The notes below the pieces were generated by a model. The model searched no databases. It worked only from the letters and a program-made list of their open reading frames with translations, and had not been told where the DNA came from. A stretch of 64,000 nucleotides of DNA from Carnegiea gigantea. Its lineage: Eukaryota; Streptophyta; Magnoliopsida; Caryophyllales; Cactaceae. Within the stretch, counting starts at the first letter, position 1. The number at the start of each line of letters is the position of its first letter. The translations under genes and the position numbers were made by a program. The DNA is taken from contig JAKOGI010000443.1 of NCBI GenBank assembly GCA_029747015.1, positions 268,501-332,500 on the forward strand, read 5' to 3'. This document shows, piece by piece, positions 12,001-23,399 of this stretch.

Positions 12001-13023
12001 GGAGTCCTCTCCCTCCTCTGAAGTTTCACCCCAAGCTGCCATCATTGCCTTACCAAAACGCTTTGAGGAGCTGCTTTGTTGCGGCCTCCTGCCATGGTTT
12101 CAGAACTATTCTAACCCCTATTCTTCCTTCTGTATGGGGCAATTCTTGATAATATGATCGGATTTTTCACATCTGAAGCATCCTGAAAACTGATCATGAT
12201 CACTCTTCCGTGGCTTCTTGGTACTTCCTTTCTTGATATTGCCTTTAGCCTTCTTGAAGAATTTCTTGAGCTTTCGAGTCACTATGGCTATCTTTTCAAA
12301 ATCCAGGTCCAAATTATCACTTTCTAAAGCTTTTAGAGCAAGATCTCTCTTTGCTTCTTCCTTCACCTAGGAACTTCTCCTTAATTCCTACATTTGAAGG
12401 TTCCCAATGAGCTCTTCCAAGGAGATCTCGTTCATCTTCTTTGCTTCCTAGATGGCTATAACTTTTGTTTCCCATGATTTAGGCAAAAACCGTAGGATCA
12501 TCCTTACCAATTCTTCTGTGGTAAAGGATTTTCCTAATAATTTTAGCTCATTGGTGATGTGGGTAAAACGAGTGTACATATCCATCACAGTCTCTTTATC
12601 GCTCATTTCGAGCAGCTCATATTTCCTCATTAGTAGTTCAATCCTGGACTGTTTGACCTGGTTGGTTCCTTCATGTGCCACGCGAAAAGCATTCTATATT
12701 TCTTTTATGGAGTCACACTCTGAGATCTGAGTATACTCATCTGGTCCAAGGCCAAAGTACAACAACTTATTAGCCTTAGCGGTTTTCTCCATCTTTTTAA
12801 AATCCTCCGAGTCGAACTCCTCTAGCTTTTTAGCAATGGTCTTGCCATCTTTCATGGTCTTCATTGGAATGTAAGAATCATTCATAATGATCATCCATAG
12901 CTCATAGTCATCAGCCTGAATATAGTTCTCCATATGATTCTTCCATTAGTTGTAGTGTTGTCAATTGAAGTATGGTGGTGGAGTCACAGATTGACCCTCC
13001 AGAATTCCTTGCGGAGCATTCAT
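9093..13023 (-). pseudogene. Copia gag-pol remnant
   Basis: The reading starts at the Met at 13021-13023 (MNAPQGILEG), 45 bp after the primer site. Recognisable in order: gag (12933-12448, e.g. YELLEMSDKETVMDMYTRF), CCHC knuckle CFRCEKSDHIIKNC at about 12170-12130, a coiled coil (11910-11413), protease LDSGCSRHMTG at about 11098-11063, GAG-pre-integrase with LWHKRLGHAS (10944-10684), integrase core (10444-9849) and the start of reverse transcriptase (about 9400-9170). The reverse transcriptase then jumps from EEGIDYEETF directly to RNase H YADADYAG at 9100-9125, so several hundred codons are deleted. Numerous stops and frameshifts separate the blocks. No product can be expected. Confidence 0.88.
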
Positions 13024-13067
13024 CTTTTCAGGATCTCTCAAGGTGTTAACCCAACTATGAGAACTCT

Positions 13068-13079
13068 GCTCTGATACCA
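13068..13079 (-). other. Primer binding site, tRNA-iMet type
   Basis: The minus strand reads TGGTATCAGAGC, complementary to the 3' end of plant initiator tRNA-Met, two bases from the LTR edge. It fixes the orientation of the copia element. Confidence 0.95.
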
Positions 13080-13081
13080 CT

Positions 13082-14449
13082 TGTTAGATTTACTCACACA
13101 AGGACACAAGAGGGGGATAAATTGTGTCTACTAGTTTTTTCGATTTTCTCAAAATACTCGTCAGAACTATTTGGATGTGTTTGCAGTATAGCAGAAACAA
13201 GTATAATTGTAGAAACAGTAAAGGAGACACAACATTTTTACGTGAAAAACCACCTCTTGCCCAATTGAGGTGAAAAAACCACGACCTACCACTGTAGGAT
13301 TTCAGCAACACTTTTACTAAATGGGCTGAATTCGTTACACATGTAACACACGTAACTAGTCTACCCCGAGACCCTAGTTACACGGACACCACGTCCAACG
13401 CCTCCAAAGAAACCATATCCAATGACTTGGACAACACGGACAACACGTCCAACGTCTCCTAAGAGACCACGTCTAATGTCTCCTAAGACTTGGACAATTT
13501 CTTGATTCAATGATGAAAAAAGAAATAGCAAGACGCCTTACCTAAATGCTTTTAGATAAGCTGAACGTAAGGTACAATACAATCCCCATTATGCCAATAT
13601 GAAAGGCTCGATTTAACACTCTCTTTGGAGGTTTTCTCTCAGAAAATTCAAACTCATAAAGACAATTTTAAACCCTTGGAAAACCTTGAGAAAAACTAGA
13701 GAAGGAGGAGACTTAAATAGTGTGGTGCATATGGCTCACGAGTAGGGCAAAGAGAATTCCACGCCTACTTAGCAACTTAGCAGTCAAGCTCCTCACAATT
13801 TCTCCACTTGATATTCTTCCCTTAAAAGATAGGAGAAAATCTTTCAAGGATCTTTCAAAGGCATTTTTTAAGGGAAGAAACCTTTTTAAATTCTATAGAA
13901 AAATCTCGCAACATTATCTTTAAAGAGAAAATCTTTTTAGATCTAACTGGCACAAGACAATTAATCCTAATTATTTTTAAGAAAATCGTCAGTAAAAAAA
14001 TCATTCTAAAATCTTGAAATTTGTTTTTTGTCTTTGACGTCAGAACACTGCAGACCTAACTTCTCAGAACTGTTCTGAGGTAGTGTTCTGAAGTACTTAA
14101 AAACATTTCAAAGCAAACACTAAGTCATGACCTTCTAATTGGCATATTAACAAGAATCTAAAAAATAAAACCACTGCTAAGCTTAAGACTCTTGTTATCA
14201 GCTGAACTCCTTGGATATGATTTTGACGTTCCATGCTCTGTGCTCAGAACTGTTCTGAGGCAATGTTCTCAGACTCTTGTTATCAGCTGGGCTTCTTGTG
14301 CATATATCAACTTTGATGCTTCGTGCTCATTCAAACTACTCCAAGTATTTTTTGGATCCTGTCTCAACACATAATTCAAGCACAACAACTAACTCAAGTA
14401 CAACATCTTGACTAGTTTATTTGGATTGTCATCGTCAAAACCTTATACA
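13082..14449 (-). repeat. 5' LTR of the SIRE-like copia element
   Basis: On the plus strand it begins TGTTAGATTTACTC next to the primer site and ends CAAAACCTTATACA at 14449; on the minus strand it starts TGTATAAGGTTTTGACGATG, like many plant copia LTRs. Length 1368 bp. The inner part contains repeated phrases (CACGTCCAACGTCTCC near 13390-13480 and AACTGTTCTGAGG near 14070 and 14250). The matching 3' LTR is not in the window. Confidence 0.85.
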
Positions 14450-14543
14450 TTAATTGGGTCAACAAAAGTGAAATAAGGATGATAGGTTTCTGATACACCA
14501 ATGAAAGAAAAGGAGTACATTTTTTAACTTCCTTATTGGAAAC
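14450..14543 (+). pseudogene. CACTA-3 TNP2 piece 1
   Basis: The last 40 bp read EYIF, stop, LPYWK, matching the TNP2 core phrase IFFELPYWK (CACTA-1 in this window has IFWELPYWK). The phrase breaks exactly at GAAAC (14539-14543), the target duplication of the CRM-like element, and resumes at 21315. Confidence 0.8.
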
Positions 14544-15629
14544 TGATGCACTTCTAAGCCCTAAAGGAACAAGGACTAAGAAGGGATCGTAAAGGGAGTG
14601 CGGTTCGAATGTAGCTTAATAATGAAAGAGAAGATAAAACTAAGGATCTTGGATAAGATGTCACCACCAAGATTCTTAGAGCTCAACTTCAAGATCAAGT
14701 GAGATAAGATATCACCACTCAAATTGATCAAGAAGAACTCTTGAACACCACTCTAGAGAGCTAATCTAGAGATAAGCAAGAGAGAAAGTTACAAGAAGGG
14801 AGATAGCACTCAACCTTGTGATTAAACTCACTCAATTTCATTCGTTGATGTCCAAAGTACACATCCAAGGGCCTTTTATAGGCAAAGAAGACTCTAAAAA
14901 TGCTGCTAACTCATGAGTTACAAAGCATTAAACACTAGGAAAGCAAAAGACAAGGAATTTAAACAAGGGTATTAAGACAATGACTCTTCTAGAATCTAAG
15001 CCATTACAACTCTATCCTTTCAATGTTTAACCTCCCAAATATTCCAAAAAATATGCTGGGATCTCTGGAATTTAAGCCAAGGAGCCGTTGGAGAAGCATA
15101 AACACACACTTAAGGCTTTCAATCCACGCATTAAATACAGCCGTTACAATCTGCAGCAAGGTCAACTTCTCTGAGCCATAACTCCGTGGCTACTGCTCCA
15201 AATTGAACAAATGAGGTATCCCTGGAAAGCTCAAGAAGTCTAGTTTCCAATGGTTCAAGTTTCATTGGATTTGGACCTGCCAATCGAAAGCTATGGGCCG
15301 CAAAATACAAGCTGCCAGAACTGTAACTGAAAACTGGCAGTTTTGATAGCTGGGCTTTGAAGGCTGAATTGAGCGGGTAAATGAAGTCCAAATGACTAGA
15401 TTCTTGGCTTATTGGAAAGCTTATTTCTGGAACTAAAAGACCCAAGTAAAAAGAAAAGCCCAAAGTGACATTAAGTCAGGCAACCAAGGTCAGAAACGCG
15501 GGACTAGCGCATGGTAAAATCGGAAAAGAAACATCCGGGGTTTCAAATTGACTACTCATGATCTTAAGAACCTTTTGAACATCCTTAGGCTTGGGTTGAC
15601 CATCATCATGATCCACCAGAGGTGCATCA
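14544..15629 (-). repeat. 3' LTR of the CRM-like element
   Basis: 1086 bp, TGATGCAC...GTGCATCA, nearly identical to 20215-21309. It contains the stop of the gag-pol frame (15476-15478), so 151 bp of coding sequence is inside the LTR. Compared with the other LTR it lacks a 10-bp insertion near 15085 and has several single-base changes. Confidence 0.95.
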
Positions 15630-18600
15630 TCCTCCCCTTGTTGAAGAGAATTTGTCCTCAAATTCTGAAGCTCGTCATCATCATAATAGGGTTTAAGATC
15701 GGCAACATTGAAAGTGCACGAAACCCCATACTCTCCGGGTAGATCAATCTTGTAAGCATTGTCATTAATCTTCTCAAGAACTGTAAATGGTCCATCAGCC
15801 CTAGGCATGAGCTTGGATTTCCTTTTAGAAGGAAACCTCTCCTTTCGAAGATGAACCCAAACTAGATCTCCTGGGCTGGAATATAGCTTTCTTACGGTTC
15901 TTGTTTGCTTGAGCTTGGTACCTCGCATTTGCCTTCTCAATTTGCTCTTGGACCTTCTTATGAAGATCTTGGATTTCTTTCACCCTTTTGCTGGCTTCAA
16001 CATTCATTTGCTCTATGTGAATGGGCAAGAGATCAAGGGGACCAAGAGGATTTTGTCCGTACACAATCTTGAAGGGTGACTCATTGGTGGTTCGACTTGG
16101 TGCTCTATTGTAGGCAAATTCCGCATGAGCAAGTAGTAGATCCCAAGTCTTCAAATTTTTCTTCACAAGGACTCTAAGCAAAGTCCCCAATGTGCGATTC
16201 ACCACTTCAGTTTGACCATCCGTTTGAGGGTGGCAAGTAGTACTAAAATTCAGTTTAGTTCCCAACTTCCTCCAAAGAGAAATCCAAAAGTGGCTAAGGA
16301 ATTTGGAATCCCTATCCGAAACAATAGAGAGAGGAATTCCATGCAATCTTACCACTTCTTTGAAATATAGGCTGGCAATATGGGAGGCATCATTGGTCTT
16401 GTGACAAGCTATAAAATGGGTCATTTTTGAGAACTGATCCACGACCACCAAAATAGAATCTTTGTTGCGTTGAGTTCGCGGTAGTCCAAGCACGAAATCC
16501 ATGCTAACGTCCAACCATGGTCCTTGTGGAGTAGGCAATGGGGTATAAAGACCTTGGGGCAACACATGGATTTTGGCTATTTGACAAGTTGAACACCTTT
16601 TGATAAGGTCTTGAATGTCTTTGAGCATATGGGGCTAAAAATAGTGCTCTTTGACCATGATGTATGTCTTGTCTTCTCCAAAATGAGCAGCAAGTGCTCC
16701 TCCATGAACTTCTCTAAGTATGAGTTCACGGGTGCCACACCTTGGCACACAAAGGCGTTCCTTTGAACTAGTATCTTTCATGAATGGAATAGTCTCTTTG
16801 AGGGTGTGACTGGCAAGACTCATACAATTCCTTGAAATCTTCATCATTTTTGTACAAAGACTTGAGATGTTCAAATCCAAGCACACATGTTCCAAGTTGG
16901 AATAAGAGTAGGTACCTCCTAGAAAGACCATCTACACCTTGATTGAGCTTTCCGGATTTGTGCTTAATCACAAAATGGAAGGATTGCAAATACTCTACCC
17001 ATTTAGCATGCCTTGAGTTCAACTTATGTTGGCCTTGAATGTATTTTAAGGCCTCATGATCGGAGTGTAATATGAACTCATTGGCTATCAAATAGTGAGT
17101 CCAATGTTCAAGGGCACGAATGATAGCAAAGAACTCCTTATCATAGGTAGAATACCTTCTCCTTGAGTCACTTAGCTTCTCACTAAAGTAGGCGATGGGC
17201 TTTCCTTCTTAAGATAGGACGGCTCCAATGCCAACTCTGGAGGCATCACACTCTACTTCAAACACTTTATCAAAACTTGGAAGAGTGAGAACCGGCGCTT
17301 GAGTGAGCTTCTCCTTGAGTTCTTCAAAGGACTTTTGGGCTTGACTAGTCCACACAAACTTGGTTCCTTTGAGGACTTCGGTCATCGGGGCTGCAATTGA
17401 GCTAAAGTTACGGATGAACCTCCTTTAGAAGGAAGCTAACCCGTGAAAACTCCGAACATCATGCATTGAAGAAGGTGTTGGCCAAGATTTGATAGCCTCC
17501 ACCTTACTCGGATCCACTTGTATTCCTTTGGCCGAAACAATATAGCCTAGGAACACCACTTCAAGAGAGAAGAGAGTACACTTATTGAGATTCCCGTAAA
17601 GCTTCTCTTGTTCTAATACCTCCATAACTTGTTTAAGATGCTCATAATGCTCCATCTCAGTCTTACTATAGACTAGGATGTCATCGAAGTAGACCACCAC
17701 AAATTTGTTAAGGAAAGGCTTGAACACTTGGTTCATCAATCTCATAAAGGTACTTGGGCCATTGGACAGGCCAAATGGCATGACCAACCATTCATAGAGG
17801 CGCTCCTTTGTTTTGAACGCTGTTTTCCATTCATCACCTTCTCGGATCCGGATTTGGTAGTAACCGCTTCTAAGGTCAATCTTCGAAAAGTACACGGATC
17901 CATGGAGCTCATCCAACATGTCTTCCAATCTTGGGATTGGATGCCGGTATTTAATAGTGATCTTGTTGATAGCCCGACTATCCGCGCACATCCGCATGGT
18001 TCCATCCTTCTTAGGAACAAGAAGGGCGGGAACGGCACAAGAACTTAGACTTTCACGCACTAGTCCTTTGGCAATGAGCTCTTCAACCTGTCTTTGAATC
18101 TCTTGGGTATCCTTCGGGTTCATTCGATATGCGGGCTTATTGGGGAGTACGGCTCCAAGGATGAGGTCAATATGGTGTTGAATGGTTCTTTTAGGGGGCA
18201 AGCCGGGTGGAATTTCATCGGGAAAGACTTGTGAATAGGCTTGTAGGAGTTTGATGTCTAAGGGATGTGTAGGAGCTTCGGTTTGATCATGAGTGGGGGT
18301 GTAAAGGATCATTTCTTTGTGGGGTTTAAATTCATGGTGCTCGACTAAGAGGGTAGGTTCAAGGAAAGAAAGGTAAACCTCTCCATCCTTAAGTGTTTCT
18401 TTGGACTTTGGCTTGATGACATTTTGTGCAGCTAAAGGAGCTAGGGTGATTTTCCGGCCATCTTTATGGAAGGTGTAAGTATTTAGGAAACCATCATGTT
18501 TTACCTTCCGATCATAGAGCCAAGGCCTTCCCAAAAGGATGTGACAAGCATCCATGGGAATAATGTCGCACCATAGCTCATCATGATAGCTTTTCCCAAT

Positions 18601-19956
18601 GGAAAAGGAAATCAAGCATCTATGCGAGACTTGTAATCCTTTACCTTGGTTAAGCCATTGAATAGAGTAAGGTTTGGGGTGTGCTTCTGCCTTCATCTTG
18701 AGCTTCTCTACCAAGGTGGTTGAGGCCACATTGGTACAACTTCCTCCATCTACAATAAGAGAGCAAACGCGGCCATTGATGGTATACCTTGTATGGAAGA
18801 TGTTTTCTCTTTGCACCGCATAGTTTGCATCCTTGTGACCACTTAAGGTCCTCCTTAGTACCAACAATTCTCCTTCATCCGCTCCTTCAACACATTCCTC
18901 CATTCCTTCTATCTCGTTTTCAACCTCCTCTTCCCTACCTTTTTCTTCCTCCATGTTTTCATATTCCACCAAGGTAATAACCTTTCGGTTGGGACACTCC
19001 GAGGCTATATGTCCAAACCCATGGCATTTGTAGCACCTTCGCTTCTCAAATGGATTTTGAGGGGGTTTGGGATCATTTGATTTGTGGCTAGAGGAAACTG
19101 GATTGGTATTTTGTGGCTTAGGAGGTAGTGGGTTGCTCCCCTTGTTGAAAGGGAAACTACGGCTCAAAGGTCTTGGAGGTTCTCTTCGAAGCCTGGTTTT
19201 TCTTTGGAGCTCAACTTTGTGGGCAAGGGCACAAACTTCGTCAAGGGTAGTATAATGTTGTAGCTCCACAACATTCCTTATAGATTCATTCAAGCCTCCC
19301 AAGTAGCGGATAATGGTTTGGTGTTCACTCTCCCGTAAATCACAAACCATGACAAGTCTCTCAAACTCTCGGGTATACTCCTCCACACTTTTCGACTCTT
19401 GTCTAAGGTTATGGAGTTTGGTGTAATTATCGAAAAGGCAATTGGGTGGTAGAAATTTGGCTTTTAGCTTTTCTTTCATTTTCCTCCAACTTCTCACCTT
19501 TTCCTTCCCTTTTCTAACTCTTTTAGCCTCAACATTACTCCACCAAATGGAAACATACTTACGTAGTTTTAAGGCCACAAGTTTGACCTTTTTATCATCT
19601 GGCACGTCCTTGTATTCGAACACTCTTTCCATCGTGTTGAGCCAATCTAGGAACTCATCGGGATTGAGGTGTCCTTCAAACTCGGGAATTTCAACATGGA
19701 AATCCAAGGTTTGTTGTCTACCTCGTTCTCTTCTTCTTGGCCTCCTTTCTTCTTCTTCGTTGGAGTCATGGTAACTCTCCACTTCCCCTTCAGAAGGCTC
19801 GTGAGCACTACCCGTGGGGGGACTTAAAACTTCTCTTCGGTTCATCCTCATTGTTCGGTCTAGTTGTTTCCTCAAATACTCAAGTTGGGCATCCTTTTCA
19901 GCGTTTAGCTTTAAAGCCTGCTCCAACTTCTCTTCTAATGACATGCTTGAAGACAT
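15476..19956 (-). pseudogene. gag-pol of the CRM-like element
   Basis: Starts at 19956 (MSSSMSLEEKLEQALKLNAE, a coiled coil), 245 nt after the primer site. An uninterrupted 843-codon stretch to 17425 holds gag (FEGHLNPDEFLDWLNTMERV), the knuckle CYKCHGFGHIASEC, the protease-like DGGSCTNVAS, and reverse transcriptase with YFDDILVYS. A TAA at 17425-17427 replaces a Tyr in the phrase before RRFIRNFS, and a second TAA at 17209-17211, in the same frame, replaces a Gln in RNase H. A frameshift near 16810, a TAG at 16635-16637 in place of Trp, and a frameshift near 15880 follow. Integrase shows the zinc-binding CSTCQ, DFVLGLP, DRDSKF and HPQTDGQTE. The C-terminus (FNVADLKPYYDDDEL) has no clear chromodomain and ends in the LTR. 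Confidence 0.93.
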
Positions 19957-20200
19957 AGCGGTGGTTTTTTGTGAAAGTATCCTAGAAAGAGGGGGGGCAC
20001 GATCGTGCTGTATGGCACAGGATGACCGTGCGGATTTGCTGCCGAGCGAAAAAACTGTGAAAGCGAGAGTGGCATGGTCATGCTCAAGCGCACGGAGCAG
20101 CCGTGCTGAACTTCTATCTGGGCAACGCTGATTTTGTGGTGTTGTGAGCAGAGAACGTGTTTGGGATTAATTTGGGAAGCTTTGGCCAAGAGAGTAACCT

Positions 20201-20212
20201 GCTCTGATACCA
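20201..20212 (-). other. Primer binding site, tRNA-iMet type
   Basis: The minus strand reads TGGTATCAGAGC two bases inside the 5' LTR edge at 20215. Confidence 0.95.
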
Positions 20213-20214
20213 AA

Positions 20215-21309
20215 TGATGCACTTCTAAGCCCTAAAGGAACAAGGACTAAGAAGGGATCGTAAAGGGAGTGCGGTTCGAATGTAGCTTAATAATGAAAGA
20301 GAAGATAAAACTAAGGATCTTGGATAAGATGTCACCACCAAGATTCTTAGAGCTCAACTTCAAGATCAAGTGAGATAAGATATCACCACTCAATTGATCA
20401 AGAAGAACTCTTGAACACCACTCTAGAGAGCTAATCTAGAGATAAGCAAGAGAGAAAGTTACAAGAAGGGAGATAGCACTCAACCTTGTGATTAAACTCA
20501 CCCAATTTCATTCGTTGAAGTCCAAAGTACACATCTAAGGGCCTTTTATAGGCAAAGAAGACTCTAAAAATGCTGCTAACTCATGAGTTACAAAGCATTA
20601 AACACTAGGAAAGCAAAAGACAAGGAATTTAAACAAGGCTATTAAGACAATGACTCTTTTAGAATCTAAGCCATTAGAACTCCATCCTTTCAATGTGTAA
20701 CCTCCCAAATATCCCAAAAAATATGCTGGGATCTCTGGAATTTAAGCCAAGGGGCCGTTGGGAGCCATTGGAGAAGCATAAACACACACTTAAGGCTTTC
20801 AATCCACGCATTAAATACAGCCGTTACAATCTGCAGCAAGGTCAACTTCTCTGAGCCATAACTCCGTGGATACTGCTCCAAATTGAACAAATGAGGTATC
20901 CCTGGAAAGCTTAAGAAGTCTAGTTTCTGATGGTTCAAGTTTCATTGGATTTGGACTTGCCAATCGAAAGATATTGGCTGAACAATCCAAGCTGCCAGAA
21001 CTGTAACTGAAAACTGGCAGTTTTGATAGCTGGGCTTTGAAGGCTGAATTGAGTGGGTAAATGAAGTCCAAATGACTAGATTCTTGGCTTATTGGAAAGC
21101 TTATTTCTGGAACTAAAAGACCCAAGTAAAAAGAAAAGCCCAAAGTGACGTTAAGTCAGGCAACCAAGATCAGAAACGCGGGACTAGCGCATGGTAAAAC
21201 CGGAGAAGAAACCTCCGGGGCTTCAAATTGACTACTCATGATCTTAAGAACCTTTTGAACATCCTTAGGCTTGGGTTGACCATCATCATGATCCACCAGA
21301 GGTGCATCA
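20215..21309 (-). repeat. 5' LTR of the CRM-like element
   Basis: 1095 bp, same ends as the left LTR and followed at 21310 by GAAAC. It holds the promoter of the element by family rule; no individual box was assigned. Open frames on the minus strand (20811-21143 here, 15131-15463 in the other copy) are LTR sequence, not genes. Confidence 0.95.
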
Positions 21310-22073
21310 GAAACATCTTCTACTTCAACATGACTTGGATTTCATGCATATAAAGAAGAATACTTGAGATAATATATTAGGTACAATGCTTGACATAGTT
21401 GGCAAAAATAAGGATTCCTTAAATGCTAGGTTGGATCTTACCAAAATGAATATGCATGACAGATTACAAGCCAAGTTGATTGGAAATGAGTACTAAGTTC
21501 CAAAAGCTCGATTCAACTCGACATTAGCTCAAAGGACAAAACTGGTTGCCTTTCTATCAAGCTTATGTGTCCCTGGTAGATATTCTTTTAATATTTCGCG
21601 ATGTGTAATGGTGGAAGATGTAAGGATATTGGAAATGAAAAGTTATTACTGCCACAGTTTCATACAATATTTGTTTTTCCATGCATTTCGAGGTGTCTTA
21701 GATCCTTTGGTGGAACTTAGCAATTATTTTATGTAGTTATGTTGCAAAACTATATCTTTGTATGTGTTGGAGCAACCAAAGTAAAATATCATTATCACTC
21801 TTTACAAACTAGAGCATATATTTATTCTAGTATTTTTTGACGTGGTGGTGCACCTTGTTGTACATTTGGTAACTAAGGCTAAATTAGCCAACATCATGAT
21901 ATTTCGTTCGATGTATCCCTTTAAAAGGTAAGTCGAGTCTTAAGTCATGCCTCTAAATATTTTGTAACTTAAATGCAATGATACTAATGCATTGTTATTC
22001 CATAGGGATATGGGTACATATGAATCAGAAGTGGGCAACACAGCTTGTCTATAAGGATGTACTACAAAATGTT
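21310..22073 (+). pseudogene. CACTA-3 TNP2 piece 2
   Basis: From 21326 the plus strand reads QHDLDFMHIKKN, then NILGTMLDIVGK and LNARLDLTKM, the TNP2 core directly following piece 1. It continues through ISRCVMVEDVRILEMKS and FRGVLDPLVELSNYF to the DUF4218 phrase FFDVVVHLVVHLV at about 21830-21870 and MYPFKR, which is followed by a GTAAGT-type donor at about 21929 as in CACTA-1. Stops lie at about 21362, 21503 and 21735. The piece ends at GTT (22071-22073), the target duplication of CACTA-2, inside the exon encoding the end of DUF4218. Confidence 0.87.
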
Positions 22074-22400
22074 CACTACAAGAAAAGCTAGCATTTGTGG
22101 CATATACTTTTGCTACAATATAGTGTAAATTGGCCACAAAATGCATTTTGTGGCAAGTTAAAATTTTGCAACAAAAATCCCGTTTAAAAGGTGTTTGTGG
22201 CAAATATAAACTTCGCCACAAATAATATATCATTTGTGGCAAATTATGAATTGCCACAAATACTAATTTGCCACAAATGCTCATAGTTTGTGGCGAGTAA
22301 TAATTTGCTACAAGTGTTAATTTGCCACAATATAATGGTATTTGTGGCAATGGAAAAATTGGCACAACGTACTATATTGCCACAATATGTGTTTATTTAT
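22074..22400. repeat. Left terminus and subterminal repeats of CACTA-2
   Basis: After CACTACAAGAAAA come about 14 copies of TTTGTGGCAA or its complement TTGCCACAAA, spaced about 15-30 bp, some facing each other so that local hairpins can form. The same box recurs near the right end. Confidence 0.92.
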
Positions 22401-23399
22401 GCCAACTTAAATTGTGATAAATTATAATTTACCACCTTTTATTTGAATTCCACTATTATGGCAAATTATATTGCCATGAATTTCATTATGTCTTCTAATT
22501 TTTATTTATTCAACCATAAATGCCATTTTGTAATCTTACAATAACATAGAACACAAAACTAAAAAAATAAATCGTAATCATATACGAAAAGTACTTCCAT
22601 TGATGTATTTAAAATAATGTAATATTCACAAATGTTAATTGTCTTAATAACTCACTAATGTTCAAATAATATGAAAGAATTATTGCCCCAATGGTACCAA
22701 ACTAAAAAATGTATATGACTAGAAAAAATTTTTAAAAAAGAGGTAAAGCTTCGTCATATTTGTTAATATTACCCCAAGTCTCAACTTAATTCATATCCAT
22801 CTCTAGTGTACCTGCAATTACAATAGCAAAGATTAAGGCCTTGAAACACACATTGATCATTTATTTTAATTACTTTAAAGAGAAAGCTAACTAAAAGAGA
22901 ACTTTAACTCAAAATAAGTGTGGCAATGGGAACATGTTTGTAAACTGATTCCATAACACAATAGCAAAGAATAAGGCCTTCTGTGTAGAGGGATGTGGAG
23001 GTTTACAAAACAAGCTAAGGATTATTCCACAACACATAGCTAGCTAGCCCCCTAACTACAGTAACATAGAAACAACTAACATAGAAGTAAGCACGACAAC
23101 AATATAAAGCAAACTAAAAGGAAATAGCAAAGGCTATAATAGCAGGTTCAAACGAATTGAATATAGAGGAAAAACAGAACTTAAAGCATGAATGAGACTA
23201 CAGTTCTTTCATTAGAAATAATATATATAGTTAAATTGTTTTAACTTATGGACTATAATGATCTGAGGAAGATCGAAGATGCCGGGACGATCCACTTGAT
23301 TGCACCTAGCCATATGACGTAAAAAGTAAAACATTAACTATACGTGGCATAAAAAGTAAAAGTACTTGATACTGATGCACAAAGAGATTAGACACTAAC

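Larger units (their letters stand above)
9093..14449 (-). mobile_element. Ty1/copia retrotransposon, SIRE-like, cut by CACTA-1
   Basis: Minus-strand element with its 5' LTR at the right (13082-14449) and tRNA-Met primer site at 13068-13079. Coding order read leftwards is gag, zinc knuckle, coiled coil, protease, GAG-pre-integrase, integrase, reverse transcriptase start, then RNase H: copia order. The long LTR (1368 bp) and the long coiled-coil gag suggest the SIRE lineage. The coding region is broken many times, has lost most of reverse transcriptase, and stops at 9093 where CACTA-1 entered. The rest of RNase H and the 3' LTR must lie left of the window. The 5 bases after the LTR, TTAAT, should be its target duplication. 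Confidence 0.88.
14544..21309 (-). mobile_element. Complete Ty3/gypsy retrotransposon, CRM-lineage candidate
   Basis: Both LTRs (14544-15629 and 20215-21309) start TGATGCAC and end GTGCATCA, and the element is flanked by a perfect 5-bp duplication GAAAC (14539-14543 and 21310-21314). Total length is 6766 bp. The primer site is at 20201-20212, so the element is read on the minus strand. One gag-pol frame runs gag, knuckle, protease, reverse transcriptase, RNase H, integrase (gypsy order) and its end extends about 50 codons into the 3' LTR. That overlap and the protease motif DGGSCTNVAS are features of the CRM chromovirus lineage. I count roughly 30-40 differences by eye between the LTRs, so it is not recent. 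Three stops and two frameshifts disable it. Confidence 0.93.

Noticed and set aside
15131..15463. 110-codon frame present twice (also 20811-21143)
   Set aside because: Both copies lie inside the LTRs of the same retrotransposon; the repeat comes from the LTR pair, not from a gene family.
22095..22400. CRISPR-like spaced repeats
   Set aside because: The short boxes are inverted as well as direct, unevenly spaced, and belong to the end of a CACTA transposon in a plant genome.
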